64,000 nt of DNA from G963665495 sp963677785 (GTDB taxonomy: Bacteria > Desulfobacterota > Desulfovibrionia > Desulfovibrionales > Desulfovibrionaceae): the NCBI GenBank assembly GCA_963677785.2, contig CAXXDH010000003.1, positions 2,046,001 to 2,110,000 on the forward strand. Reading direction: 5' to 3'. Below are positions 28,142-36,681 of the stretch, piece after piece. The stretch's first letter is position 1, and each line of letters starts with the position of its first letter. The position numbers were made by a program, and so were the translations under genes. The notes under the pieces are model-generated. The model made no database searches, was not told the origin of the DNA, and was given only the letters and a program-made list of their open reading frames with translations.

Positions 28142-29671
28142 CTAACTGTTTTCGATAAGTTGCAAGGCAATTTCAGGAAGGCTATTGGCCTGAGACAACA
28201 TGGCCACGGCGGATTGCGCAAGAATCTGCTCTTTGACAAAAGCAGTCATTTCAGTCGCGACATCCACATCCGAGATGCGAGATTCGGCAGCCTGTAAATT
28301 TTCGGCTTGGGTAGATAGGTTGTTGATGGTATTTTCCAGGCGGTTCTGGAGGGCTCCCAGGCTGGCGCGAATTTTATCCTTGGAAATAATAGCGGTATCA
28401 ATGGTATCCAGTGCGTTTTGGGCAGATTCCTGTGTACTGATGTGAATCATGTCGTCAGACACGGTTTGTTCCGTATTTGCTGTCTCAGAGGAGATTTCGT
28501 CCCAGGAAGCACGCAGCGAATGCCATACGCCGCCGTTAATGAACACAAGCAAATCTTCGGTTACGTAGTCAATCTGCACATATTCCCATGGGCTGGCATC
28601 TTCATTCGTCTGAATACCATCGTTATGAACCGGGTCGTCAGGATTCGTGCGGTCGCCATCGCCACCGTATCCTATGTTCATATTGTTGTAGCTGGTCACA
28701 TAGCTTGCGCTATCACTATAAACGGAGCCGCCGGAATTGAGGTCAGACGCATCGTATACAGCGTCCGAATAAAATCCGTTTTCTTCGGTAATAAAAATTT
28801 CATTTATGGTATCCTGGTCAATGTCATTGTCTTCGGCAGTCCAGCACCAGTCGCTCAGGTCAGTTCCAACAAGATGTTTTCCACTTCTGGTAAAAATTTG
28901 TATGTCATCGTCGGCACCCGAGATGTTGCTGTAGAAATCTTCCCCATTGGCATTAAGTACCAATGTAAAATTGGTCGAGCCAGCCGGGATATATCCCAAG
29001 GGCACCATCCCTGAGGGCATTTGCTCGTAGACGATATTTTTCGAAATGATCGAATCGATACTTTCTATGTCATCAGGCATTTCTTCCTGTTCCGATTGAG
29101 ACTGTTCAGTCGCCAGTCCCAAGCCATACAAACTGCAATCACCAATCTGAGCACAATAATAATCTTCTGTTGAATCGTTGCCTGAACCAAAATGAATTTT
29201 TAACGCCCCAACCGATTGCAGACCGCTACCGTTATGGGTGCCAGATAGAGATCCATCCAATAATTTTATTCCATTGAACTCGGTGGAATTTACAATCCGT
29301 TCGATTTCAGATGCCATTGCCTGGAATTCAGAATCGATCATCAAACGCTGGTCGGAGTTGTAAGTTCCCGTAGCAGCTTGTTCAGCCAGTTCTTTCATCC
29401 GAATGAGTTTTTCATCTATGATCTGTAAGGCCCCATCGGCAGTTTGAATCATGGAGACTGCATCATTGGCGTTACGTATCCCCTGGTTCATGGTTGCTAT
29501 ATCCGAACGCATCAATTCCCGGATCGCCAGACCAGCGGCATCATCAGCAGCAGTTTCTACCCTGAGTCCTGATGATAACCGGCGGGTCGATTCAGATAGG
29601 CCATCATAGTGCTCATTCAAATTTCTGGCCACATTCAGGGCCATCAGGTTGGTATTGAAGGAAATGGCCAT
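28142..29671 (-). CDS. Flagellin with acidic variable domain
   Basis: This 509-residue filament protein has the conserved N-terminal D0/D1 region (MAISFNTNLMALNVARNL, RLSSGLRVETAADDAAGLAI) and the C-terminal D1/D0 region (RIRASLGALQNRLENTINNL is close to KIRASLGALQNRLENTINNL here, then AESRISDVDVATEM). The central domain, residues ~150-410, is acidic and unlike standard flagellins, with runs such as SQSEQEEMPDDIESIDSI. Flagellins are exported by the flagellar type III apparatus and assemble on the filament. No other flagellar gene is present in the island, so this is probably a cargo flagellin that replaces or mixes with the host's. The ribosome site GGAG is well placed. No good sigma-28 promoter was found. 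Confidence 0.93.
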   Translation of the reverse strand: MAISFNTNLMALNVARNLNEHYDGLSESTRRLSSGLRVETAADDAAGLAIRELMRSDIATMNQGIRNANDAVSMIQTADGALQIIDEKLIRMKELAEQAATGTYNSDQRLMIDSEFQAMASEIERIVNSTEFNGIKLLDGSLSGTHNGSGLQSVGALKIHFGSGNDSTEDYYCAQIGDCSLYGLGLATEQSQSEQEEMPDDIESIDSIISKNIVYEQMPSGMVPLGYIPAGSTNFTLVLNANGEDFYSNISGADDDIQIFTRSGKHLVGTDLSDWCWTAEDNDIDQDTINEIFITEENGFYSDAVYDASDLNSGGSVYSDSASYVTSYNNMNIGYGGDGDRTNPDDPVHNDGIQTNEDASPWEYVQIDYVTEDLLVFINGGVWHSLRASWDEISSETANTEQTVSDDMIHISTQESAQNALDTIDTAIISKDKIRASLGALQNRLENTINNLSTQAENLQAAESRISDVDVATEMTAFVKEQILAQSAVAMLSQANSLPEIALQLIENS

Positions 29672-29775
29672 TTCACTCGCTCCAAATTGTTAACCGGAAA
29701 AATTGACCGGCCTTCCATACGAACATCCGGCTTACCTTCGAAAAATCAGGTAAAGTTGTCCTATTAACCTATATA

Positions 29776-29791
29776 ATCGTATAAATACGAT
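29776..29791. promoter_or_regulatory. Operator candidate between flagellin and XRE regulator
   Basis: ATCGTAT-AA-ATACGAT is a perfect inverted repeat midway between the divergent genes, with a related half-site, ATCGTTTATAC, near 29839. Such arms suit an XRE-family dimer, so the regulator at 29865 may control itself and the flagellin. Confidence 0.5.
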
Positions 29792-29864
29792 GTTTATTTG
29801 CAAAACATAGACCATAGTTTATTTTGACGGCTCATTTCATCGTTTATACTTGCAATAAAGGAGT

Positions 29865-30197
29865 ATGGCGGTGAAAGACTTTCAAAAGGCATTTGGTGAA
29901 CGGCTGCGAACCATCCGCAAAGCCCAGGGCCTGACCTTGGAAAAATTGGCGGATATGGCCGGGCTCTCGGTGCAGTACCTGGGCGATGTCGAACGGGGCA
30001 AAGCCAACCCGACGCTTTCTACGGTTGAAAAAATCAGCGACGCGTTGGCCATGAAAATGACGCAGCTCCTGGATGTGGAAGAGTTCCAGGCGACCACGGA
30101 AGAGATGCGCCAGGACATCCAGCGCTATGTTAGCCGTGCCAATACCGAAACCCTTCGCCACCTTCACGTCTTGATCCGGATACTTTCGCGCCAGTAA
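29865..30197 (+). CDS. XRE-family transcriptional regulator
   Basis: This protein of about 110 residues has a clear HTH_3 domain at residues 8-65: FGERLRTIRKAQGLTLEKLADMAGLSVQYLGDVERGKANPTL. A short helical tail follows. AGGAG lies one base from the ATG at 29865 but seven from the GTG at 29871, so the GTG may be the real start, removing two residues. It is divergent from the flagellin gene and next to a palindromic operator candidate. Such regulators on islands often control cargo expression or excision. Confidence 0.88.
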   Translation: MAVKDFQKAFGERLRTIRKAQGLTLEKLADMAGLSVQYLGDVERGKANPTLSTVEKISDALAMKMTQLLDVEEFQATTEEMRQDIQRYVSRANTETLRHLHVLIRILSRQ

Positions 30198-30198
30198 A

Positions 30199-30582
30199 TC
30201 ATTCGTCCTCGGGCAGGCAGATTGTGATGGCTGGTTTGCCATCGTCATCGCCGCCGATAACGGCAACTATTTCCACTGTCTCGAACCTGGGTCCTTCCCC
30301 CATCAGGAACATGCAGTCAAAGACCACCCGCCAGCCGTCGTTTTTGATCGCCGCCGCCTGTGCCAGATACAACACGTCATGCAGCCTACCTTTTACTGAT
30401 TGGCCGTATCCTTCTAGTCCGTCCGGAGGCACGATGTAACGGTGGTAAAGGTTGTCGCCGACTGCCACGGGTACTTTGAAGCCTGATTCTTTAGCATGCG
30501 GAGTTACGTCGATGAGCACTCCATCTTCCAAGGCCTGCGAACGTGTGTACGAATAGATAATTGGGGTGCGATTTTCGTTCAT
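30199..30582 (-). CDS. DUF6573-like protein
   Basis: This protein of about 127 residues begins MNENRTPIIYSYTRSQALEDGVLIDVT, which matches the small DUF6573-type proteins often carried by phages and plasmids. The acidic end is CLPEDE. The start at 30582 has AGGAG seven bases upstream; a longer frame to 30705 is not supported. Its stop nearly touches that of the XRE gene. The function is unknown. Confidence 0.7.
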   Translation of the reverse strand: MNENRTPIIYSYTRSQALEDGVLIDVTPHAKESGFKVPVAVGDNLYHRYIVPPDGLEGYGQSVKGRLHDVLYLAQAAAIKNDGWRVVFDCMFLMGEGPRFETVEIVAVIGGDDDGKPAITICLPEDE

Positions 30583-30974
30583 GGAAAGCTCCTTTTGGAA
30601 AAAATTAAAATTATCCAAAGGATATCCACAAACTGAAAAACAGGTCACGGGGGGAGAACCTCTGTCCAAGTCTTTTGGGAGTGACGGGGAGTTAAATGAC
30701 TTCAATCGGTGATCTGTGAATTTTAACCACTGATTGTAAGGCTTATGCTTATCTAATCAAGTTTTCAGGAACAATATTGTTTTGAGTCTGGATTACCCCC
30801 CCAGGACAATTATAGTTGATTTATTATCGTTTGTTAGGACGCTTGTTGAGGAATTATTTTATGTAGGTAGGGTATTTTGGGACTTTAAGCGCTTATATAC
30901 CATTTAAAAGAGGGGGAACACAAATATAAAGATATCACAAGGGTACTCAAGTTCAAATTTAAAGGAGTTTACCC

Positions 30975-33038
30975 ATGAGTGAAATCGAACAGAGATTTGT
31001 GGCAATGAAGCAGAGAATGAATGTGAAGAAGCAAACAGCATCAGGTCTTCTTAACGATTCAGAGTGTGTTGAATTGTTGGTTGAGTATAGTCATAGCAAT
31101 CCTCTGGAGTATAAAAGATTTTATTTAGATCTTCAGGATAACGGTATGACTAAAGTAGATTCAAAAGAAGTCAAAGAAACAATTGAAGAGATGAAAGCCG
31201 TACGAGCTAAACAATCAAGGCAGAAATCTCTTAATGGAGTTCCTGTTAAAAATTACTACCCAGATGCACCTGTCGCGGATGAGTATTGTTTTCCATCAAG
31301 CTGTTTCCCTGAGAAAGAGGGTGAAGAGGAGCCATTCATACCTGAACTGTTTATCACGGCGCGAATGGTCAATTCGAAATCAGCAAAAGAATTGGTGCAG
31401 CTTACATGGCGGCGAGATAAAGTATGGAATTCCAGGAAAGTCTACCGAAAAGAAATAGCGCGAACAGTCGACATTACAAATCTCGCTAATTATGGCCTGC
31501 CTGTGACCAGTGTAAATGCGAATGATTTGGTGGCATATTTATCCGAACTCGAAAAGATAAACAGCCATCTAATTCCAAAGGTTAGCTTCACGAATAAACT
31601 GGGATGGACACCTGACAAAAATCAGTTCATGTGGGGAAAACAGCCGATCACCAGCAGCTTTATTGCGAATAAAGCAATGGAGTTGGAAGAAATTCTTGAA
31701 CATGTCGACGAGTGCAATGAAAGAATCATTTTTTATCCGGAGAGCTCCGGCGAGTCTCAGTTGTCTGATGGCCTGTTTTCCAAGGGAGAATATGAAAAAT
31801 GGGTGGCAATTATTAATGAACTTTTTGTCTACCCATCGGTAATAACGACCTTATATGCGTCGTTACTGCCTCCGTTCATGGAAATACTTAACTGCGATAA
31901 CTTCACTTTTGATCTGGGGTGCGAAACATCCACCGGTAAAACAACAGCTTTGAAGGTGGCCGCAAGCTGTTGGGGAAATCCAGATTTTCGTGAGGAGTCA
32001 TTTGCCAGAACTTGGTACCAGACCTCAAACGCCATGGAGGGCTGTGTTTCAATCATTTCAGATTTGCCGTTCATCGTTGACGATACCAAACAAGCAGAAA
32101 TAGCAATGAAGGCTAAAGATGCGCACGACATGATTTCAAGTGTACTTTACATGATTTCGAGTGGTAAAGGTAAAGGCCGCGCCAAAGTAGATGGCATGCG
32201 GACTACTTCATCATTCAAAACAGTCATGCTAACTAGTGGCGAGCTCTCCTCTGTTGATATGTCCAGAGATGGGGGAGCACTTGCTCGAGTTTTGCCTCTC
32301 CGAGGAAAACCCTTTGGGGCTGTTGACCTAAGTACAAAGATACTCGTTGAGGACATCAATGATGTCGTTTATGAGAATTTTGGTCATGCTGGTCCTCGGG
32401 TGGTTCAGTTTATACTCCAGCACCGGGATGAATGGCCCCTGTGGAAAGAAGCATTCAAGGAGGCTTGTAAAAGGATTGTCGAACGAAGTTATGATTCTCC
32501 TATTGCAGGCCGGGTGAGCAAAAATATTGCCGCTCTCACTATTATTATTCCGATGGTCCATGCAGCTCTTCCCGAGTTGAATCGGGACATCAGCGTTGGG
32601 AACATATTGGGGACTATTTGGAATAATGTACAGGCTTCAATTGCCAGAGAAGACAGGCCCTCTGATGCCGTTCGTCTTGTTTATGAATGGGCATGCCAGC
32701 ATCAGCATTTATTTTGGGGGAGATGTCATGATGAAAATGACTTTTGCATGACTCCAATGAATGAGATCAAAGGGCACTGGTGCCAGGAAAGTTGGGAATT
32801 CATTGGTTTCACAAGTGGATGTCTCAAGTCTATTCTTGAAACTGAGGGTTTCGATTTCCGACAGGTAATCAATGACTGGTTAAATCGTGGTTGGTTAAAA
32901 TGTAATTCTTCATCCCAAGGGAATCAAATTCAGGTCTCAATGGGACAGCACAAGAAAAATGTCTATGCTCTTAAACGTTCGGCAATGGATCAGAGTCTCC
33001 TGCAAGCTGGTCTGAACGCCACCGGAGAGTCAGACTAA
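30975..33038 (+). CDS. DUF927-domain ATPase/helicase-like protein
   Basis: This 687-residue protein is typical of mobile-element replication modules. The DUF927 region starts near residue 120. Walker A is CETSTGKTTAL near residue 320, and a Walker-B-like segment, LPFIVDDTKQ, is about 55 residues later. The N-terminus lacks an evident primase zinc motif. Relatives act with primase-helicases in plasmid and satellite replication. The ATG has AAAGGAG seven bases upstream. It is on the opposite strand from the P4-type primase at 36682, so the element may carry two replication ATPases. Confidence 0.8.
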   Translation: MSEIEQRFVAMKQRMNVKKQTASGLLNDSECVELLVEYSHSNPLEYKRFYLDLQDNGMTKVDSKEVKETIEEMKAVRAKQSRQKSLNGVPVKNYYPDAPVADEYCFPSSCFPEKEGEEEPFIPELFITARMVNSKSAKELVQLTWRRDKVWNSRKVYRKEIARTVDITNLANYGLPVTSVNANDLVAYLSELEKINSHLIPKVSFTNKLGWTPDKNQFMWGKQPITSSFIANKAMELEEILEHVDECNERIIFYPESSGESQLSDGLFSKGEYEKWVAIINELFVYPSVITTLYASLLPPFMEILNCDNFTFDLGCETSTGKTTALKVAASCWGNPDFREESFARTWYQTSNAMEGCVSIISDLPFIVDDTKQAEIAMKAKDAHDMISSVLYMISSGKGKGRAKVDGMRTTSSFKTVMLTSGELSSVDMSRDGGALARVLPLRGKPFGAVDLSTKILVEDINDVVYENFGHAGPRVVQFILQHRDEWPLWKEAFKEACKRIVERSYDSPIAGRVSKNIAALTIIIPMVHAALPELNRDISVGNILGTIWNNVQASIAREDRPSDAVRLVYEWACQHQHLFWGRCHDENDFCMTPMNEIKGHWCQESWEFIGFTSGCLKSILETEGFDFRQVINDWLNRGWLKCNSSSQGNQIQVSMGQHKKNVYALKRSAMDQSLLQAGLNATGESD

Positions 33039-33279
33039 TGGACGGGAACGGATCTGGAGCCGGGCGTCAATATCTCCGGATCCGTCTCCCTTGGTATAAT
33101 ATTATAAACGTACTAAATTTACTAAATAAATTTATATAATTTATGTTAAATTTTGAAATGTTATATAATATTAATGATAAATTATAATGTTGGTACCGGG
33201 GTCGGATCCCTTGGTATTTTTAGTACGAAAACCATCCGAAGACACGTCTGAGTCTGAGGAGACAACAAGGAGACTAATC
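33039..33279 (+). other. AT-rich leader with an imperfect hairpin
   Basis: ACGGATCTGGAG (33048-33059) pairs with CTCCGGATCCGT (33074-33085) with one mismatch just after the DUF927 stop, a possible terminator without a U tract. A GGATC-CCTTGGTA string recurs at about 33078-33095 and 33203-33216, flanking a very AT-rich segment. Confidence 0.4.
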
Positions 33280-33507
33280 ATGTACATTGAAAAACTCATT
33301 GAAACTTATGGATTGGATCAGAAAAATTTCAACCCATTTTATGAAGAAACATCTATAATGCAAGAAGAACCAACGGGAACAGCAGATGCCCTCAGCCTGG
33401 ATCCACATGAAAGTCCTGAGTATCCAAAATTACCGGAGGACAATTACATGATAAATTTGACCGGGGCAGGTCGATTTGAACCAGAAAGCCCAGACCAGTA
33501 TGTTTGA
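33280..33507 (+). CDS. Small acidic hypothetical protein
   Basis: This is a 75-residue protein beginning MYIEKLIETYGLDQKN, with AAGGAG eight bases upstream of the ATG at 33280. The frame is open back to 33187, but that start lacks a ribosome site. The protein is acidic and proline-rich and has no recognised domain. Its stop faces the radical-SAM gene. Confidence 0.5.
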   Translation: MYIEKLIETYGLDQKNFNPFYEETSIMQEEPTGTADALSLDPHESPEYPKLPEDNYMINLTGAGRFEPESPDQYV

Positions 33508-33566
33508 TTTTGTTGAAATGAAAAGGGCCAGGAGAATACACCTCTGGCCCTGTTGTTTCCATTTCA

Positions 33567-34514
33567 TTACTTCTTTAGCTTTAGCCAGATAACGGCGCTG
33601 TCATCACAGCAGAACCCGGTGCCGTCGGCGTAGACCAGGATCTTCAGCTTGTCTTTGCATCCCAGGTCGGTGGCGGCATTGGTTGCGGCTTCAATGAGGT
33701 CATCGGTATACAACTGGTGCATTTCCTGGTTTCGGATTTCATCCACCTCAAAGGCGGCGTCGGTCCAGCCTGCGTTATAAAGTGTCTCACTGCATTTTTT
33801 CAGACCATTTCCACGCGGGTTTACAGGCTCCACCCAGAGATCCTCCGGCTCAAATTCCAGGACTGTCTCCATCAATTCACGGATTTCGGAGTACGTAGAA
33901 GCAATACCCGGCAGGAGGGGGCAGAGCATGGCGTAAGTCCGAATGCCCAGTGCATGGGCCTGACGGTATGCCTCCAATCGCTCGGAAATCGAACTCGCAT
34001 TCGGTTCCAGAACTTTGATGATTTTTTCCTTGGAAACCGTCGAGGTCAGGCTCAGGCCGAACAAGACTCTAGCCTTATGCTGAGCAAACAGGTCCAGGTC
34101 CTTCACCACGGCTGCGTTCTTCGTCAGAATACGCAAAGATGCCTGTGAGTGTTCCAGGACTGCTTGGGTGCATTTTTGACCAAGGTCATCTTTTTGAGCC
34201 TCCGGAGAATACGGGTCCGTGGTGGTGGATAATTGAACAATGTGCTCTTTTTCCAGTCTCGCCGCCTGTTTGACCACCCGTTCAGGCGTGGTGGGGTCAA
34301 CAATGGCGACGTTCTGTTGGAGCGCTTCGAATGAAGTCATTCCAATTTTTTTGAATATCGGATTACGGTAAAGTAGGGCGGCGGTGCTGCAGTATTTACA
34401 GCCATGACCGCACAACGTGCCCACGTTCAAGCCATGGGTGGCAAGGCGTTTCTTCTGGAATTCCAGGCTTTCGTCGATGCCGACTTTTCTGCTGTGTGTG
34501 TAGATTTTTGTCAT
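33567..34514 (-). CDS. Radical SAM protein, spore-photoproduct-lyase-like
   Basis: This protein of about 315 residues has CGHGCKYC (CX3CX2C) near residue 36, the iron-sulfur site that cleaves S-adenosylmethionine, and the stretch VQLSTTTDPYSPEAQ common in SPL-like radical-SAM proteins encoded by phages and islands. The start is the ATG at 34514 with AGAGGA upstream. It follows the TGT-like gene by 33 bases on the same strand, and the two are probably cotranscribed. A role in nucleic-acid or base modification is suggested by that neighbour but is not shown. Confidence 0.8.
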   Translation of the reverse strand: MTKIYTHSRKVGIDESLEFQKKRLATHGLNVGTLCGHGCKYCSTAALLYRNPIFKKIGMTSFEALQQNVAIVDPTTPERVVKQAARLEKEHIVQLSTTTDPYSPEAQKDDLGQKCTQAVLEHSQASLRILTKNAAVVKDLDLFAQHKARVLFGLSLTSTVSKEKIIKVLEPNASSISERLEAYRQAHALGIRTYAMLCPLLPGIASTYSEIRELMETVLEFEPEDLWVEPVNPRGNGLKKCSETLYNAGWTDAAFEVDEIRNQEMHQLYTDDLIEAATNAATDLGCKDKLKILVYADGTGFCCDDSAVIWLKLKK

Positions 34515-34547
34515 TGTATGTTCCTCTTGATTTTGTGTGGCTGCCAC

Positions 34548-35858
34548 TCAGTACAGATCGCCGGGGAAGCCGATGGCATTGATGAATTCACCCATAAGGG
34601 GTTCAAGCGTTGCTCTGTTTCTGGAGGCCATAAACCAGCGGTGGAATCGGTAGATGAAAATCATGCTTTGAAAAATGGATTCCCGGACATGCTTGGTGAA
34701 CACGGATGGGTGCGTGAGCTGAAGTGTGTCCATTGCCAGCGCCAAGTGGTGGTTGATTGCGGTGAGGCTCTTGAGCCGGAAGAAAATTTCTCCAAGACCG
34801 TATTCCCGTACGACCATTTCAAAATAAAGGTCCAACTGGCGGTTGCTGTAGGTGTTGAGCGGCACGAATGAGGCCGTGTCTTCAAGATGCTGATGATTAC
34901 GGCGTCTCTTTATCTCGCTCTGAACCACGCGCAAGGCATGGCTTTCTCCGTATACGGCCTTGAGAATATGTTGCGGAGCTTCGATGAGTTGCGGGTAAGA
35001 AGTTAGCTCACTTCCTTTCATGTGGAACAAAGGCATGGCCTTATTCATGCGGGCGGAGTGGCTGAAACTGATGCTGTCGTAGGTGGTGCTGACCTGCACC
35101 TGGTTTTCCAGGTAGCGCGTGAACAGGTCGTCCAGCACGGCCATGATGAATCTGTCCGGCACCAGATAGCACCCCAAATAATGCAGCGTGAAATCATGTT
35201 CGAAATCGTCTGCGTCGAGAAAGTCCAGAAGGCAACGATAGGCGATGCCTATAAAGGGACAGAAGTTGATTCGCGTAACGCCACGCAATCCCACCAGACC
35301 GCCGATGGCTCTATTTTTGATCAGAGTATTGAGCTGTAACTCCTCGTAAAGACGCTGCCAAACCGCATACTGCCCAGGCATCTTAAAGTGCCAGACAAAA
35401 TAAAATTTTCTGAGTGTTTCTTCATTTTTCATGAGGACTGCGCGTGCAGTGCTGAGCGAGTATTCGTTGAACTCGTACACGGTCTGCTTAGTGTTCATGA
35501 AGTCAAAAAGTTTGCTCCAGGGGATATCCAGGCTGAAAATCCGGTCGAAATACTCCGGCATTGCGAGCACGACATTGAAACATTGGATCAGCCGGAACAC
35601 CGCGCTGGGATGGACGTCGCCAACAATAATTGAGTAGCCGCCGGAGTCGATGAACAGGCTCCCACTAACCGGATCGATGTACAAAGCCTTGTATTTTTCG
35701 ATTCGCTCCAAAACATCAGCTAACGTATGCGTGTTGAAATCAACCTGCCGGAATCCGTCGATAAGCGACATCAGGGCCAATCCGTCAGGTTGGATTATTG
35801 CCGGATTGAGATCGTAATGACCGTCGGTGCGCAGAGCCCCAACGTTGACAAATTTCAT
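34548..35858 (-). CDS. tRNA-guanine transglycosylase-like (DpdA-like) protein
   Basis: This 436-residue protein shows features of the TGT superfamily: FIDSGGYSIIVGD near residue 70, matching the DSGGF(Q) substrate loop, SLDIPW near residue 110 in the position of a conserved aspartate, and GGLVGLRGV followed by a HYLG segment, matching the GGLxxG and glycine-rich phosphate loop. The standard zinc-binding CxCxxC motif of tRNA TGT is absent. Phage and island relatives (DpdA) insert 7-deazaguanines into DNA. No preQ0 synthesis genes are visible, so the host would have to supply the base. The DNA-modification role is inference. Confidence 0.6.
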   Translation of the reverse strand: MKFVNVGALRTDGHYDLNPAIIQPDGLALMSLIDGFRQVDFNTHTLADVLERIEKYKALYIDPVSGSLFIDSGGYSIIVGDVHPSAVFRLIQCFNVVLAMPEYFDRIFSLDIPWSKLFDFMNTKQTVYEFNEYSLSTARAVLMKNEETLRKFYFVWHFKMPGQYAVWQRLYEELQLNTLIKNRAIGGLVGLRGVTRINFCPFIGIAYRCLLDFLDADDFEHDFTLHYLGCYLVPDRFIMAVLDDLFTRYLENQVQVSTTYDSISFSHSARMNKAMPLFHMKGSELTSYPQLIEAPQHILKAVYGESHALRVVQSEIKRRRNHQHLEDTASFVPLNTYSNRQLDLYFEMVVREYGLGEIFFRLKSLTAINHHLALAMDTLQLTHPSVFTKHVRESIFQSMIFIYRFHRWFMASRNRATLEPLMGEFINAIGFPGDLY

Positions 35859-35911
35859 GTACCCTCCTTGAAAGAGGGAGACACGCCATATGACGCGCCT
35901 CCCTTATCGGT

Positions 35912-36631
35912 TTACGCGGTCACCACTTCCAAACGCTCAACAACATTAATGGTGGTTTTTAGGTCGATTTTGTTGCTGGCCGTGAGTACATAGGCTTCAC
36001 CAACACGACCAAGCTGGAACTCGTGATGCTTTCCAAACCAAGTGAAAGCGAGCGTGGACTTGAGCACCACGTCAGGCTTGCTCTCTTTGAGTCGGCCCTT
36101 CATGCCAGCTGTGAATATGTAGGGGGTGGTCTCCAGGTCCGGGGCGATGCACTCCACTTGATCGTCATAAACGGCCAGGAAGGCACTTGAGCACCGTCCC
36201 AAATATCCTTTGAGAACACGCGGGTCATAGCCACGAACGGGGACGCCGAGCGGTTCTATTGCCGGCAGAGTCAACGCGTCCTCCCCCATGACTGGGCCGG
36301 GTTCCAATTCGACCTCCAGATGGTCTCCAGAAATGATGTGACCAGCTCCGTCGGCGGCAGGTTGAATGCGGACCTCCTTACCGCCTCGGATGTTCCGCAA
36401 CATTTTGATACGGTGCAAATCATCGCCCAGGCTCAAATTGAGCGGGGTCTCCACCGTGTCGGCCAAGTCGACGATGATGCGCCCGTCCGCTTGGCTGGGG
36501 TTGGCCAGAATCTTCGATCCGACCGCGAGAATGAACGATGGTGCGAACTTGAGGATGATTTCCAGCACCCTGGAAATTTTGATGAAATCCCTTTGTTTCA
36601 GGGTAGTTACTGCAATATCTTTCGTGATCAT
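35912..36631 (-). CDS. Unknown protein encoded with the TGT-like gene
   Basis: This protein of about 239 residues begins MITKDIAVTTLKQRDFIKISRVLEIIL, with a strong AGGAGG site before the ATG at 36631. It is rich in beta-strand-like segments, has no signal peptide and ends VVERLEVVTA. Its length and repeated strand pattern recall a sliding clamp or a single-stranded-DNA protein, but I cannot name a family. It lies between the P4-type primase and the TGT-like gene on the same strand, so it may serve replication or modification of the element. Confidence 0.6.
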   Translation of the reverse strand: MITKDIAVTTLKQRDFIKISRVLEIILKFAPSFILAVGSKILANPSQADGRIIVDLADTVETPLNLSLGDDLHRIKMLRNIRGGKEVRIQPAADGAGHIISGDHLEVELEPGPVMGEDALTLPAIEPLGVPVRGYDPRVLKGYLGRCSSAFLAVYDDQVECIAPDLETTPYIFTAGMKGRLKESKPDVVLKSTLAFTWFGKHHEFQLGRVGEAYVLTASNKIDLKTTINVVERLEVVTA

Positions 36632-36681
36632 TTTTCCTCCTGAAGGGCCGCGACAGCTGCCGCGACTCTTCTGTTTTTTAC

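Noticed and set aside
29672..29864. Sigma-28 promoter for the flagellin gene
   Set aside because: GCCGGATG has some similarity to the -10, but no matching -35 lies at the required distance.
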